Below the pieces are notes generated by a model that saw nothing but the letters and a program-made list of their open reading frames with translations, ran no database searches and was not told where the DNA came from. The translations under genes were made by a program, and so were the position numbers. Shown piece after piece: positions 10,921 through 21,975 of a DNA stretch of 64,000 bases; position 1 is the first letter of the stretch, and each line of letters starts with the position of its first letter. This DNA comes from Rhodeus uyekii (lineage: Eukaryota > Chordata > Actinopteri > Cypriniformes > Acheilognathidae): assembly GCA_037043235.1 (NCBI GenBank), contig JAWRVZ010000110.1, positions 1,957,501 through 2,021,500 of the forward strand, given 5' to 3'.

Positions 10921-13900
10921 ATTTTACAATGCAAACATGGCCAATATTTGCCTTGAGATGTTAAGGTTCAAGAGGAAAAAAAAAAACACAAGTTGTGTGA
11001 TATATTACTAAAACGGTTTAAGATTGTTTGAATTGAGATTCATTCAGATTTGTCTATGCATGAATAATATTTGAGAGCTACATAAAACAGCAGTAAAGCT
11101 TCAGGACTCATTTTGTCCTACTTGGATCTAAATCACCTGTTGTCTTTGAATGTGTTCATTTTATGACAGAAGAAGCAAATAAGCCATAAAAGAATGTAAA
11201 CCATACAAGTTTTAAAAAACGTGAATGCTAATAAATCTAGTTTCATGTCTGGCTGAATATATTTACAGCCTTAATCTAGTGGTAATTTTAATGTCCCTGT
11301 GATTTGTGATATCATTAGTTGGTTTTGTCTTGCATTTAGTATGAGAATCTCAAAGGATATTCGGTATATGGGTCCTTGTATGTATGTATGTATGTGTGTG
11401 TGTGTGGTAGCTGTGCTAAGGTGGGCTGCTCTGAGGGGACCTCTCTCTGAGTAACAGCAGTGTTAGCTGCAGACGTTGGCTCTAATAAAGGTAATTTAGA
11501 CCTGCCAACAACCCCCACTGGGTCTCTTCATGCCCCTGGAGCACAAAACACAACCTCCCAACATAAATCATACTCCTCTCTGCATTTGTGTCTGTTTACT
11601 TGTGAGTGTAAAGTTTCTTATGTGTGTTTTCTGGGGCTGTTGGATTTTGCAAGTATTACGGATACTGTATGAATGGGTACAACTCACCAGATTTTCAAAA
11701 TATTATGCAACAAAAGTGCTCCAATGACATTGGAGCAGTAATGAGACAGATAAAGACAGACTATAGAAGAGTTGAGGTGCAAAACAGTTAAAGTATTTCA
11801 GCAGTAATTGGATTATGAAATTCCTTAAGCTAATTCTCCAAACTTTCTTTCTATCTGGTTCTCTCTCACTCTTTCTATCTCATTAAATTAGATACCTGCT
11901 GGGTAGGCCCATTCATAGGAGCAGCCGATGTCCAGCACTCTGACCTGAGCCGAAGCAGGGGGTTATGGGAGAGTGGGCGTTATTGACTTCTCGGGCAGAA
12001 AGACGGCCACCCCCTGCTGATCTGATCGAGCCGCTCACGCACACTTTTGAGCAGGGTGCTCCGTTAACTTTCCGTGTCATAAACGAGGAATGAATGCGGA
12101 TGCGCAATGCAATGTCTCTCATCTGTACCGGATTCTTATTGTTAATGAAATAGTTTTGTGATGGTCAATTGGATTCACTTGTTGAAAACTGAAAACTGAA
12201 ACTAATGTGGATGAATAAATAACCTTAAAGAGAGGGATAGAGGATGGGCACGTACAGATCTAAGAGCTGCGGGGTGTCCAGGAACGATCATGCTTGTGTA
12301 TGGAACATATCCAGGCTATTAGAATACAAATGTGCCTAGTGCAAAATAAAAAAGCATCTAGTTCTCTCAGCTGACAAAGTATGCAAATTGGCTGTTAGAT
12401 TTTTTCCTGGTCTCCTTTTCCTTAGTTGTCTCGCGGGTGCTAAAACAGCTAAAGGTGGGCGAGGTGGGGGGGGAGGTGGATCGCTTTGTTGATGAGCCCT
12501 GGGAACAGCGAGAGATGAATGATAGAGCAGGCTTCAGAGAAAGACCAATTCTGCATGGTTTTGAGAGGAGAGAGAGAAAGAGAGGGCAATGGAGGAAAGC
12601 ATTATGCCTGATCAGTTTGAAGGTGGGCCGCTACTGCCTCAGGTGTGTGCATGATGGGTACATGAATGAATAAGAAAAGGATTAAGAGACTTCATCAGGG
12701 CAGAGTTCACACACAAAGCGGTAAGAATTACAGTTCGGCTAAATGCAAGGCAACTTATACAAGGCGGATTGGCAGTTACGTAACCAGTGGGACTCGCAAT
12801 GCTGTCGTGCACCCAGTGATGCTTTATTTTAAAATACAGCACCACATTTCTTACTGTGTGTGTGTCACTTATGACCATTACCAAGAGGATAGGGAAAATC
12901 TGTCTCTCTGTGACTCAACGAGAATCTTTTTTGTGATATTAGTGGGAGAAAAACAAATGGAAGCAACACCAAGAAAACAGATGAACTGTTGCTTTAACTG
13001 TGAGAGATACACACCAATGAATATAAAAGACTTTCTGCAGTAATAAATCAAGGGCAAAACCAAATGTCCTTCCATCCCTCAGGGTGTTGTGTTGTGAGTA
13101 CAGCCGCTGACAGCCTGTCCCCAGAGCATTTCCAAATCACCCACACAAATTACCTCAACTCTCACCGTCCTTTTACAATCATTAGCACCAAAGCTACATT
13201 TTTTTGTATTCCCATTAATGAAAAAAAAAATTATTGTGTTTTCAGATATTTCATCAGAGTCAATCAAAACTTACTTTGTCAAATACAGAGTGAACAAGAC
13301 TATTAATTGACTATTAAGTTTACTATTACTAAACTATTAACTATAAAACTATTTAATGTGAACATTTTACGTGAGTAGACAAAGGAGCTCGCTAACCTGT
13401 GAAAATAAGAGTGCGCTGTGGAAAGATTGTGAGCTAGTAATTTCTCCAGAGTGTCACTACTCATTCACGGAGACAGAGACCAAATGAAAAACTCTGCCTG
13501 GCTCTGCTTAAATGTAAAATGCTTTTTATGGTGCAAAAAGCTGTGAAGTATTTATGAATGGCTTCTCCATCTTTTAAAACATGACTGAGGAACTCCTGGC
13601 ACGTCATGCTTCCTCTGGTTGGTGTTTAGTCCACTGGGTTCCCCTTTATGACTTTCTCCAGCTTTTGGTCTCAATGCTAAGAGCAACGTGGAGAAGCCAT
13701 CTACAGAATATGCAACTTGTTCACCACTATGTATTAAAAAGGGAATAGTAGCAGAAGGGAGTATAGATGTGTTGGTTGTCATGCTTGGCTCACGAATAAT
13801 GAGGTTATAGACAAATAATTTACTATGATTGTTTTTTCATGGCTTTTTTTGTTTACCGTATTTTTTACTTTAAAATTATCTACTATATATTACATACCGA

Positions 13901-15187
13901 TCTGCAGAGCAGGACTGTAGCCTTAGAAACATCTATATATAACCTTTTTGTAATGAACTACTTGCAAAAAAACATTTGCATTGAAAAGGGTCATTATTAG
14001 TTGTACTATTTAAAACCGATATGCGCTACGGAGCTCAGTGCAAGCAGTCTATTGTCTAGTAGTCCTGTGAGGAAAGATGGATCTCAAAATCATATAGTAA
14101 ATGCTGAAAATGGCTAAAATATGCAGAAGATGCTGGAAAACTAAAGAATGCGCAGGATCTGGACATTGTTTTTCTGAAGAACATTGGACAGCTAACTACT
14201 TAGGATAAAAAAGATAGACTCAACTATGAAATGAAATGAAACCTGCTGGACAAATCTTCTCTGTATTTATGTGTGACCACCACGTTGGCATAAAGGCTTT
14301 TCATCTGGGCTTGTTCTAAGTTAAAAAGTGAGTAAAAAACTCTCAAGAAGCTCAAGGAGCAGTTAAGGGAGTAAAAAATGACTGGTTTCAGGTCCACTTA
14401 GTTAACCTACTGTTCTTGTGATATTTCAGTGGCTGTTAGAGGAGACCGTCAACATGTTGGAGGCATCTGGGTGAACCCCCATCTAGTATTAAAGCCATCC
14501 TCTGAGGACATGGTATCGATTGAGCATTCATGAAAAATCTCTATGTGGCAATGTTAACCCTGTTGAACAAGGACAGAGGGAGAGAAATCTGATTTCCCCA
14601 TCCTCTGTCTTTCCTGTTGTGTGGGTGTGAGCTTAGTGGAGATGGCTGGGTCTGACACACCAGATGGGACTGACAGAGAAGAGGCTCTGGGTTTTCTTAG
14701 TAGCTGGATGAGCTGCTGACGCATAGCGAGCGAGGCATTGTTTGCTGTGTGAAATCAAAGAGAAGGATATGTTCTCCATCTGCAATGTTGACAGTGTGAG
14801 ACATGGTGAGACCAAGACACTGCATACGTTGAACTTGTTTTACACAAGATATAATGCAAGCTTCGTATACATAATTAAAGACACATACACCTGCAGAAGA
14901 ACCATTACACCGTATCAGTTTTTATGGAATTTTAGAGTGACATTTACCTGTTTGGTTAAGTGTTAAGTGTGTACTTGATAAATGCTTAGATATGTTTATT
15001 GCTATATAGGATTATCTTGGTTTCCATGTTCTATGAATCAAATACTACAGTTTTCTTGCTTTTTTAATATATATACTGTAAAACTATTTAGAAAGTAGGA
15101 TACTTTTACACTAGTCTGTTTAACTCAATTAGACTGGGGAAATTACAAGTACTAAATCAATTCAGTGTTGTAGCATACTACTAAAAC

Positions 15188-15189
<2 letters not shown>

Positions 15190-15229
<40 letters not shown>
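15190..15229. repeat. (AT)n microsatellite
   Basis: About 20 uninterrupted TA repeats, directly followed by the mariner-like MITE fragment. Confidence 0.95.
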
Positions 15230-15234
<5 letters not shown>

Positions 15235-15306
15235 AAGCCTCAACCATTCAGATGTTCAGGTCTATATGGCAAAGCTGTAGTTTTGAGAAGACACTATGAT
15301 CATATA

Positions 15307-15600
15307 CAGAAATACCTCGGTTTACGAGTTTAATTTTTTCCAAGAATTAGCTCAAAATTCTCGTATACCAAAACAATTTTCCCCATAAGAATGCAATAAA
15401 AATCACTTGATTCGTTCCAGATGACCATAAATGCCCATTTTAAATATTTGTTTGGTTTTACCCAATTAATTACAGTTAAATTTATAACCATTTTAAAACC
15501 ATTAAGATCTAATATAAATACTAATTAATAATTAGTTATTTACTGTAACTGTATTTACAATTTACTGTAATGCGCACTTTATCTTTGAGTATTACTGTAT
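15307..15600 (+). mobile_element. truncated mariner-like MITE (acctcggtttacgag family)
   Basis: Begins at a TA dinucleotide with cagaaatacctcggtttacg and carries the internal ccaaaacaattttccccata block shared with the fuller copy at 26279-26875. The opposite inverted end is missing, so the right boundary is approximate. Confidence 0.65.
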
Positions 15601-17573
15601 TATGATTATAGTTTTTTTTAACAAAATATATCGCTATGTAAATCCTCCTTAAGTGCATATGTTTGAAAGAAAACTATTCAAATAGTTTAAAGTAACAGAA
15701 ATGTAAATGTATATCTGAAGGAATAATCCAATTGTGCTAAAAGGACAAACAAAACGCACAAACAACAATGTATTTTGCTCAGCTAAATATTGCTAAGATA
15801 GTAACAGGGAAAAAAGGTTATGCTCCAAAACCCAAAGCAGCATAAAGCCAGTAATACAACTTATTTTGTCCCTGGCACTGCTTTCAGTAAACTGTTGGGA
15901 TGTGTGTTTCTTCTGCTGTGCGGGTTGACACTACTCAATTACAGTGTCTTGTAAGAAAATATCAAATTGGCATTCTCCTGAGAAAACTCTGCCCTATGTT
16001 TAAATATGCAGGTTTGTTTTTAGGATAACATTTAATATATCAGATGTAAGTAGTGCTGCTTAAACTCTTTTTTTTGTTGTCAGACTCTTTAAGTAGGTCT
16101 AACTATTATTAACCTAAACTTTATTAACTCTGCACAGTAATTTGGGAGGAACAGAAGTCATTTAGTAAATGGAAAGTCATTTGGTAAATCTATTGTCAAC
16201 TCAATTTGTGGAAAAATCTTGTACAGGAAGAAAAAGTGTAGTAACAATGTTCCATTGTGTATTCCCATAACATCAGTCGTTTGAAATAACAGGTTTTGGA
16301 ACGCAAATTCAGAGGGATAATGAGGTCTGATAATGAAAGCTGTAACGGGACAGGGAACAGCCACAGATGAAAGAAAGTGAGAAAAAAAATCTGTTTTTGG
16401 GCTTGTTAATGTTTGGCTCCTACAGGGCACTGTCATGATTAGCTCTCCATATATTTCCATAATTTCTGTGATGCTCTTAAATGTCCTGCTGTGTGCATCT
16501 TCAGTAATGATCAGAGCTGCTGAGGGTCTGGCCAGAGACACCCTGTTATTTGTAAACCAGACACAGTACAAACACTATCTTCGTAATGTAGCTGATAACA
16601 ACTAACAACTATGTCATTACAGCAAACAAGGTTGGGACTTTAAAAACATTTCTAAATGTCACAGGATGCTTTTTCTCCTACAAACTTTTTACTTCCATTT
16701 CTAGACGTCTGAATAGGCCAAATAAACTGATGTTTTCTCATAAGGCCAGAGCTAAGCTGAGAAAATAATTTGAAGATACATAATGAAAAAGATGGCTGTT
16801 ATGGGCCAATTATTATGAGACCCTGGGTGAAAAACTTTGCTCTCTTTCAGTCTCTCTAGAAGGCTGTGATCTCTGCTCTATTAGCAGCTGTATAGACCTG
16901 GCTGTGGAGTGTCAGTAAGTATCTCTCTGGAACTGTCTTGAATACAGTAGAATAATAAACTCTGAAATGGATTTGGCTTCATTTCTCTTAAAAGCAAAAT
17001 TAGCTTTTGTTATTCAGCTACTCTGCTTGTTGATCACATAGAGAATTTAGTGACTTTCTATAAACCTGTTGAACACAGCTACTCAGCTAATGCTACACAG
17101 GCTTTAAATCTGTACATCTTGTCATTCCCAGCAGAGAAAAATTGAACTACAAATGACTTCTCTCAGCGTGACACAAAGGCATACAATAATGAAAGGCCAC
17201 TGAGTGAACAAATGCATTCCTATTTGGATGTAATAGGGGCTCGCTGATGCTGTACTCTCATCCCTTTATGACTTTATGATAAAAGGGGGCTGCTGGATCT
17301 CTACAGCACTGAATAGGTTTGGAGCAATATTGCACAAAGAAAGGAAAAGGAGGGCACTTCATTTCCTCTTATTGACTTTGGAGGACAGTCTTGACATCAT
17401 CAATACAAAACATTGTGTGGAAGTGTGTCTGTCTGGATGTGTGTTTCTTGTGCCTGATCACTAGGAGGTGAAACCTCTCATGTTAATGTGACTAATTTGA
17501 TCCTTTTAGTAGTTTAGATTAGATCATATTGCACTTTACACAAATATTAGTCAGCTGGTGTCCTATTAAGTTT

Positions 17574-17731
17574 TTTTTTTACATTTACATTTATGCATTT
17601 TGCAGACGCTTTTATCCAAAGCGACTTACATTACAAGGAACACATTGAATCAGTTCTTGCTTTCCCTGGGATCGAACCCATGATCTTGGTGTTGTAAACA
17701 CCAATGCACTACTGATTGAGCTACAGGAAAG
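17574..17731 (-). mobile_element. tRNA-derived SINE
   Basis: Read on the minus strand it begins tcctgtagctcaatcagtag (tRNA A-box region), contains gggttcgatccc (a perfect B box) and ends in gcgtctgcaaaatgcataaa and tgtaaatgtaaa, a tail typical of fish L2-mobilised SINEs. Length about 155 bp. It resembles cyprinid HAmo/V-type SINEs, though the family name is from memory. It is in the same orientation as tenm3 transcription. Confidence 0.82.
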
Positions 17732-18771
17732 CTTTTAAGCTTTTTTAAGGAATAAAGTTGTGAAACCAATTCGTTTTGAACAGAGAACAATATGTTGGGC
17801 AATCATAATATGCCAACATGCCAGTTCAGAGCATGAAATATCATATAATGCAGTAATGATGAATGTTTGTACTTATTTTATAAACTTACTCTGGATTAAA
17901 ATGATTACATACATTTAATTTAGTGTAGCTGAATCTATGATATACACAATATATTTAAGATTTTTTACTTATAATGTATCGTTTAAATAACAGTTATTTT
18001 TCAAAGTTAATGTGATTTTTTTCACAGTACAGCAGGATTCTGGGAATCAGAGGATGCAAAAAAGTTCTAAAAACAGGCTTAAATGTATTACAAAAATGGC
18101 TAACAGTAAAGAACACCCTCTCAAATTATAGCAGAAGAGTCTAGAATGAAACAAACAGAGGTCCCATCACTGTCTCTCCCATGTGGTTCAACAGAAACAT
18201 CACGTCTTTGAGATGAACCAGCCCACCTCACACTGCAAAACATTAACTCTACAGACCATTCACAAATCCTCTCATCAGCATGGCATTTGTATGGAATGAG
18301 GAAACAACTGGCTCCATTCAGAAAGGAAGCTTAATCAAGGCTGTCTACATTTGGCACAAGGTACATGATACTGAATACGATGCAACAGGAAAAATAACCA
18401 AATGTTTGTCTGTCAATGTGGCCACATTCTGCTACTATAGCAACATGGACACATTGTGCAGGTGACTGAGTAATAGACCAAAAAAATCAGCAGTGGTTTC
18501 CATGGCAACATAATTGACAAAGCAGTTGTTTTTAAATAGTACTCCACAGCCATTCAATTTTATGCAATAACATTTTTTCAGGATTGCTAAAGGGGGTAAC
18601 CTGAACAAAATTATCACTACATAAAATTGCTTGGAAATCAAGTGGCAGTAAATATTCTGAATATTACTAGGTAAAGTGGTTTTGGGGGGACAGGAGCTTT
18701 ACTCCTGAGTTACAATATAGCGATGTGCAAAACTAAACATGAATTGGGTTACCAGAAGTACCAACCAGTCT

Positions 18772-19085
18772 TAAGGTCGATCACACCAAGAATGATAGCT
18801 ATAAAGAAACTATATTAGTGTCCACACCAGCCCACAATAATATTCTGTTTATTTTCAACACGGATTGCAGTTTTGTCATCTGTTACTTTAAATGGATTCT
18901 GATTGGCTGCCAATGTATGTATTATTCATCAGATAGGAAAAACAATATTCGGAAAAGGATTCCAACTTTATCACCATTACCATTATAGTTACAGAGTGGA
19001 CTCTTTTACATTTAGAATTACATTTTTTAGAACTACTGTAAATCATTATGGTTATAGTTATCATTCTTGGTGTGAACAGGGCTTA
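18772..19085. mobile_element. MITE with inverted ends (~314 bp)
   Basis: The left end taaggtcgatcacaccaaga then atgatagctataa is matched by the inverted right end, which read on the minus strand is taagccctgttcacaccaag then aatgataactataa. No transposase is encoded; the 61-codon open frame within is incidental. The ends resemble hAT-type non-autonomous elements of fish. Confidence 0.75.
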
Positions 19086-19638
19086 TAAAACATTATTTAA
19101 TATCGGAATAATATTATATGCAATTGAATGAGAAGAAATAACTATAATAAATAAATTAAGAAATGCCATTATTAATTTTAAATTATAATGTTAAAAATAT
19201 AATAAATTGTAAATACATTATATTTTTAAATTTAATATTTAATTAAATACATATAATATATAGTAAATAAATATATATTTATATATTTAAATTTGTGTAA
19301 ATATATATATATTTTTAGAATTCCTGTGTTCAAAACGAAAAAAAAAAAAAATCAGTCTACAATACAATTTTTTTTCTTAACGCATCTTAAAAATTCACTC
19401 AATCTACATAATGCTCAAGTGATAATATAACTGATAAAGCTGTCCATATGCATGTGTAATGGCTGCAGTAGTGGTGCACAAAAGAGAATTTAAAGAGATG
19501 AGTTTACTTCCAGAGAGAAAAAAATGTCAAAAACCTGTTTTAAAACTTAAAAAATTAACAAATGAAACTTAAAACAAAACATGAATGAATGACACTAGTT
19601 GACCCAATCATACAACAAAGCATCAGGGTTTCACCTAC

Positions 19639-19877
19639 CAATGCAGTAGCAGAGCAGTATAGAGAGCAGTATGGAAACAGCCATGGCACTGAGGGCTGTG
19701 CACCTCCATGAGCAGTACTTCGAAGACTTCTTGAACTTGAAGGCGCTGCGGGAGAGAGTGTTGCGGGGCAGGGGCCGTGTAGGGGGCGAGTAGACCGCTC
19801 CCGTGGCCATGGTGTAGCCTGGCGTGGCCGTGCTGAACAGAGGAGTGGTGCCGGTGCCTGTCTTAAAGAGAAAGTGC
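19639..19877 (-). CDS. tenm3: teneurin-3-like exon: juxtamembrane segment and transmembrane helix
   Basis: This 239-nt exon (1 + 79 codons + 1) starts HFLFKTGTGTTPLFSTATPG, continues through VYSPPTRPLPRNTLSRSAF and a basic KFKKSSKYCSWRC stretch, then enters a hydrophobic helix beginning ALSAMAVSILLSILLCYCI. The charge pattern (basic on the N-terminal side) fits a type II membrane protein with a cytoplasmic N-terminus. The two Cys residues next to the membrane are possible palmitoylation sites (inference). The acceptor is ttcttccag preceded by a pure (CT)n microsatellite; the donor is attg followed by gtaggt. The split codon g+cc gives Ala at the join with the 9.3-kb exon, producing the teneurin signature IAMHLFGLNW. 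The RPLPRNTLSRSAFKFKKSSKYCSW block points to TENM3; TENM2 and TENM4 differ here in my memory of the family. No frameshift or stop is seen. Confidence 0.97.
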
Positions 19878-19883
19878 CTGGAA

Positions 19884-19912
19884 GAAAGAGAGAGAGAGAG
19901 AGAGAGAAAGAG
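19884..19912. repeat. (GA)n microsatellite acting as polypyrimidine tract
   Basis: On the transcribed minus strand this is a (CT)n run ending six bases before the acceptor AG of the transmembrane exon, so it must serve as the splice polypyrimidine tract. Confidence 0.85.
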
Positions 19913-20437
19913 AAGAGCAATGAACATTTACTCTCGTTGTGACAGACGTTTGACACATTTAATACATTTTTTTTCTCTTTTTGAACAGCTTTAGGAAAAA
20001 AGATGAATACCAAGAACTTGCTTGTTTCAGTTCATAAAAATCAACTAAAGCTCAGAATATGAAGTCTAAATGCATAGTTATAGCAGCACAGATTGTTCAC
20101 AAAGTGGGGTGCAGTACAGGAAGTGAGGCGTAGAGAACTCGCAAACTGCCCTGCTCCTTTATGTGTCCTGCTAAGCTAGTGTCACCCTCTCCTGCTGATT
20201 GGCACTTAAAGTATGATTGGCTAACAGAAGCCCCTGGCATGTGGTAATTATGCTGGGTAGATTACCAGCACATTTATTAAGCTAGCCCTTTCTGTTTGCT
20301 TGCACCACAGTAAAAAATTTGGCTCTCTCCTCTTTTCAACCTTTACTGAACACATTTCAATCAAAGCCCTAGTGTTTGACTTCCCTTTAGCCTGCTGTGC
20401 TTCTTTGCTCAAATGAAAGTCGGGAAATGGGAAATGT

Positions 20438-20459
20438 ATGTGTGTGTGTGTGTGTGTGT
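20438..20459. repeat. (TG)n microsatellite
   Basis: About eleven TG repeats in the intron. Confidence 0.9.
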
Positions 20460-21420
20460 AAGTGGTACTTTCCACTATAAATTTGAAATCAGCTGATTGG
20501 ACTTGAGAGGTGGAGAAAATGATTTTTCTAATTAAAAATCACCAATGGTGTCGTTTCCTCAGCAGAAAAAGAATTGAAAAAAATGTATTTAATTAAATTT
20601 AGCATTTATAGATTATATCATATATAGCGAACCCTAACCCAAACCCTAGGTGATGGACATGGACTTGTTGTCTATATAACTATTGTCTAGCTGTAACTAA
20701 CTAAAGTCCAAACACATTCAAGTAAATGTGCATTTTCTCATGCAGGTGTTTTATATGGTGGTTGTATCGTCATTTTTTGTGGAATTTTTTTTTCATATAA
20801 AAATGACAGAATTAAAAGTCAAATATTAACTTATATGACAATCATACTGTGAAAGAAGCTGCAACCAGTGCAAATCTATGCAAATTGGTAACATTTTTAC
20901 TCTTCTACAGAATTTTAATTTTCAATTGTTTTGCTGGTAAAATTTAGCTTATAATAAACTACTTAATGGCAAATTTCATTGTGACAACTTTAACCATAAA
21001 GTGTAGTGGTACTTTACAGCGGAAACAACAGTGTAAATGTTGTTTTTTTTGTAGCCAAAACTATAAGATACAAGTTTTTTTTATACATATATTAATTTAC
21101 CTTATATGGTTTAAAAAACAAAACAAATTAACCCCAGTCTCACCAATATATTTTGTATAGTCCTATACATAACCCTCTTCCACAACACGAAATCCCCTCC
21201 TTTTGTTAAACAAAACAACTCACAAGCTTGCAGAGCTAAGCAATTCTCTAAAACTGCGTGGTTGTCTGTTCGATTGCATCCCTTATGTTGACAGAATGAC
21301 CCATGAAAACACTGAACAATGGAACAAACAGATGATTCGAGCTGCGATATCAAATAACACTGAGCACTAAATCCAATTAGCGAGACAATTCATTCGACAA
21401 TCTCTCTGCATTCTAATGCA

Positions 21421-21422
21421 GC

Positions 21423-21456
<34 letters not shown>

Positions 21457-21457
21457 A
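21421..21457. repeat. (GA)n microsatellite
   Basis: A slightly interrupted GA run of about 37 bp. Confidence 0.9.
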
Positions 21458-21846
21458 ACTGTGCTCTTGTTTTAGTGCAGTAAACAGTTGCTGCCAACTC
21501 ACTGTTACTCCAATATTATCAATCAACCCAATCAAAGCCAAGATGCTGTGCAAGGCAGTCAGGATTTAATCTAGTAATGCAGGAATATCAATTAAATAAT
21601 TAGTCAAATTAAAATATTAAAGGCTGTGTAACTTGATTTATGCAAGTGGCGAATCGATTAGCATATTAGTGAATTTTTATTGCATCTTAATTTAGAGCAA
21701 TTATTCCTAAGCAAGTACCAGTGTCAAAATCAGCTGCCACTCAAATGCATGTCTCTTGATAATTTGCATTCAATGGCTAACTGAACAAGGTAAGATATGT
21801 ATATCCGATGCTTGGTGCTTGGGCCAGTGCATGACCGCTTTGTCTA

Positions 21847-21975
21847 AATTCGGTTGGCTCAATATGGGACTTTGGCCATTTGGTTGGCTCAGTGCTGGCC
21901 TTCTGTTTTGGGGTGGCTGTGTTGGGGTGGGGAGTCTGTAGATTTAGCACTTTGGTTGGCTCAGTGTTGGGCTTG
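21847..21975. repeat. short repeats of tttggttggctcagtg
   Basis: The motif tcggttggctcaatatggg, then ttggttggctcagtgctgg, then ttggttggctcagtgttggg recurs three times in about 120 bp. On the minus strand it is open and translates to repeated TEPTK within a 174-codon frame (22301-21777), but no family is recognised. Confidence 0.5.

Larger units (their letters stand above)
9375..19638 (-). other. tenm3: tenm3 intron between linker and transmembrane exons (~10.3 kb)
   Basis: A complete intron with donor gtaggt at 19638-19633 and acceptor cacag at 9375. It contains a MITE fragment near 10.8 kb, an (AT)n tract at 15.2 kb, a truncated mariner-like MITE at 15.3 kb, a reverse-oriented tRNA-derived SINE at 17.6 kb and a ~314-bp MITE at 18.8 kb. 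The rest, including the open frames at 12666-13043 (+) and 16158-16571 (-), shows no recognisable domain. Confidence 0.85.

Noticed and set aside
12666..13043. 125-codon plus-strand open frame
   Set aside because: Low-complexity, no family resemblance, and an overlapping open frame on the other strand.
16158..16571. 137-codon minus-strand open frame
   Set aside because: No recognisable motif and no splice or promoter support; likely intronic chance.
20627..20650. aaccctaacccaaaccctag, telomere-like repeats
   Set aside because: Only about three imperfect repeats; too short to claim an interstitial telomere.
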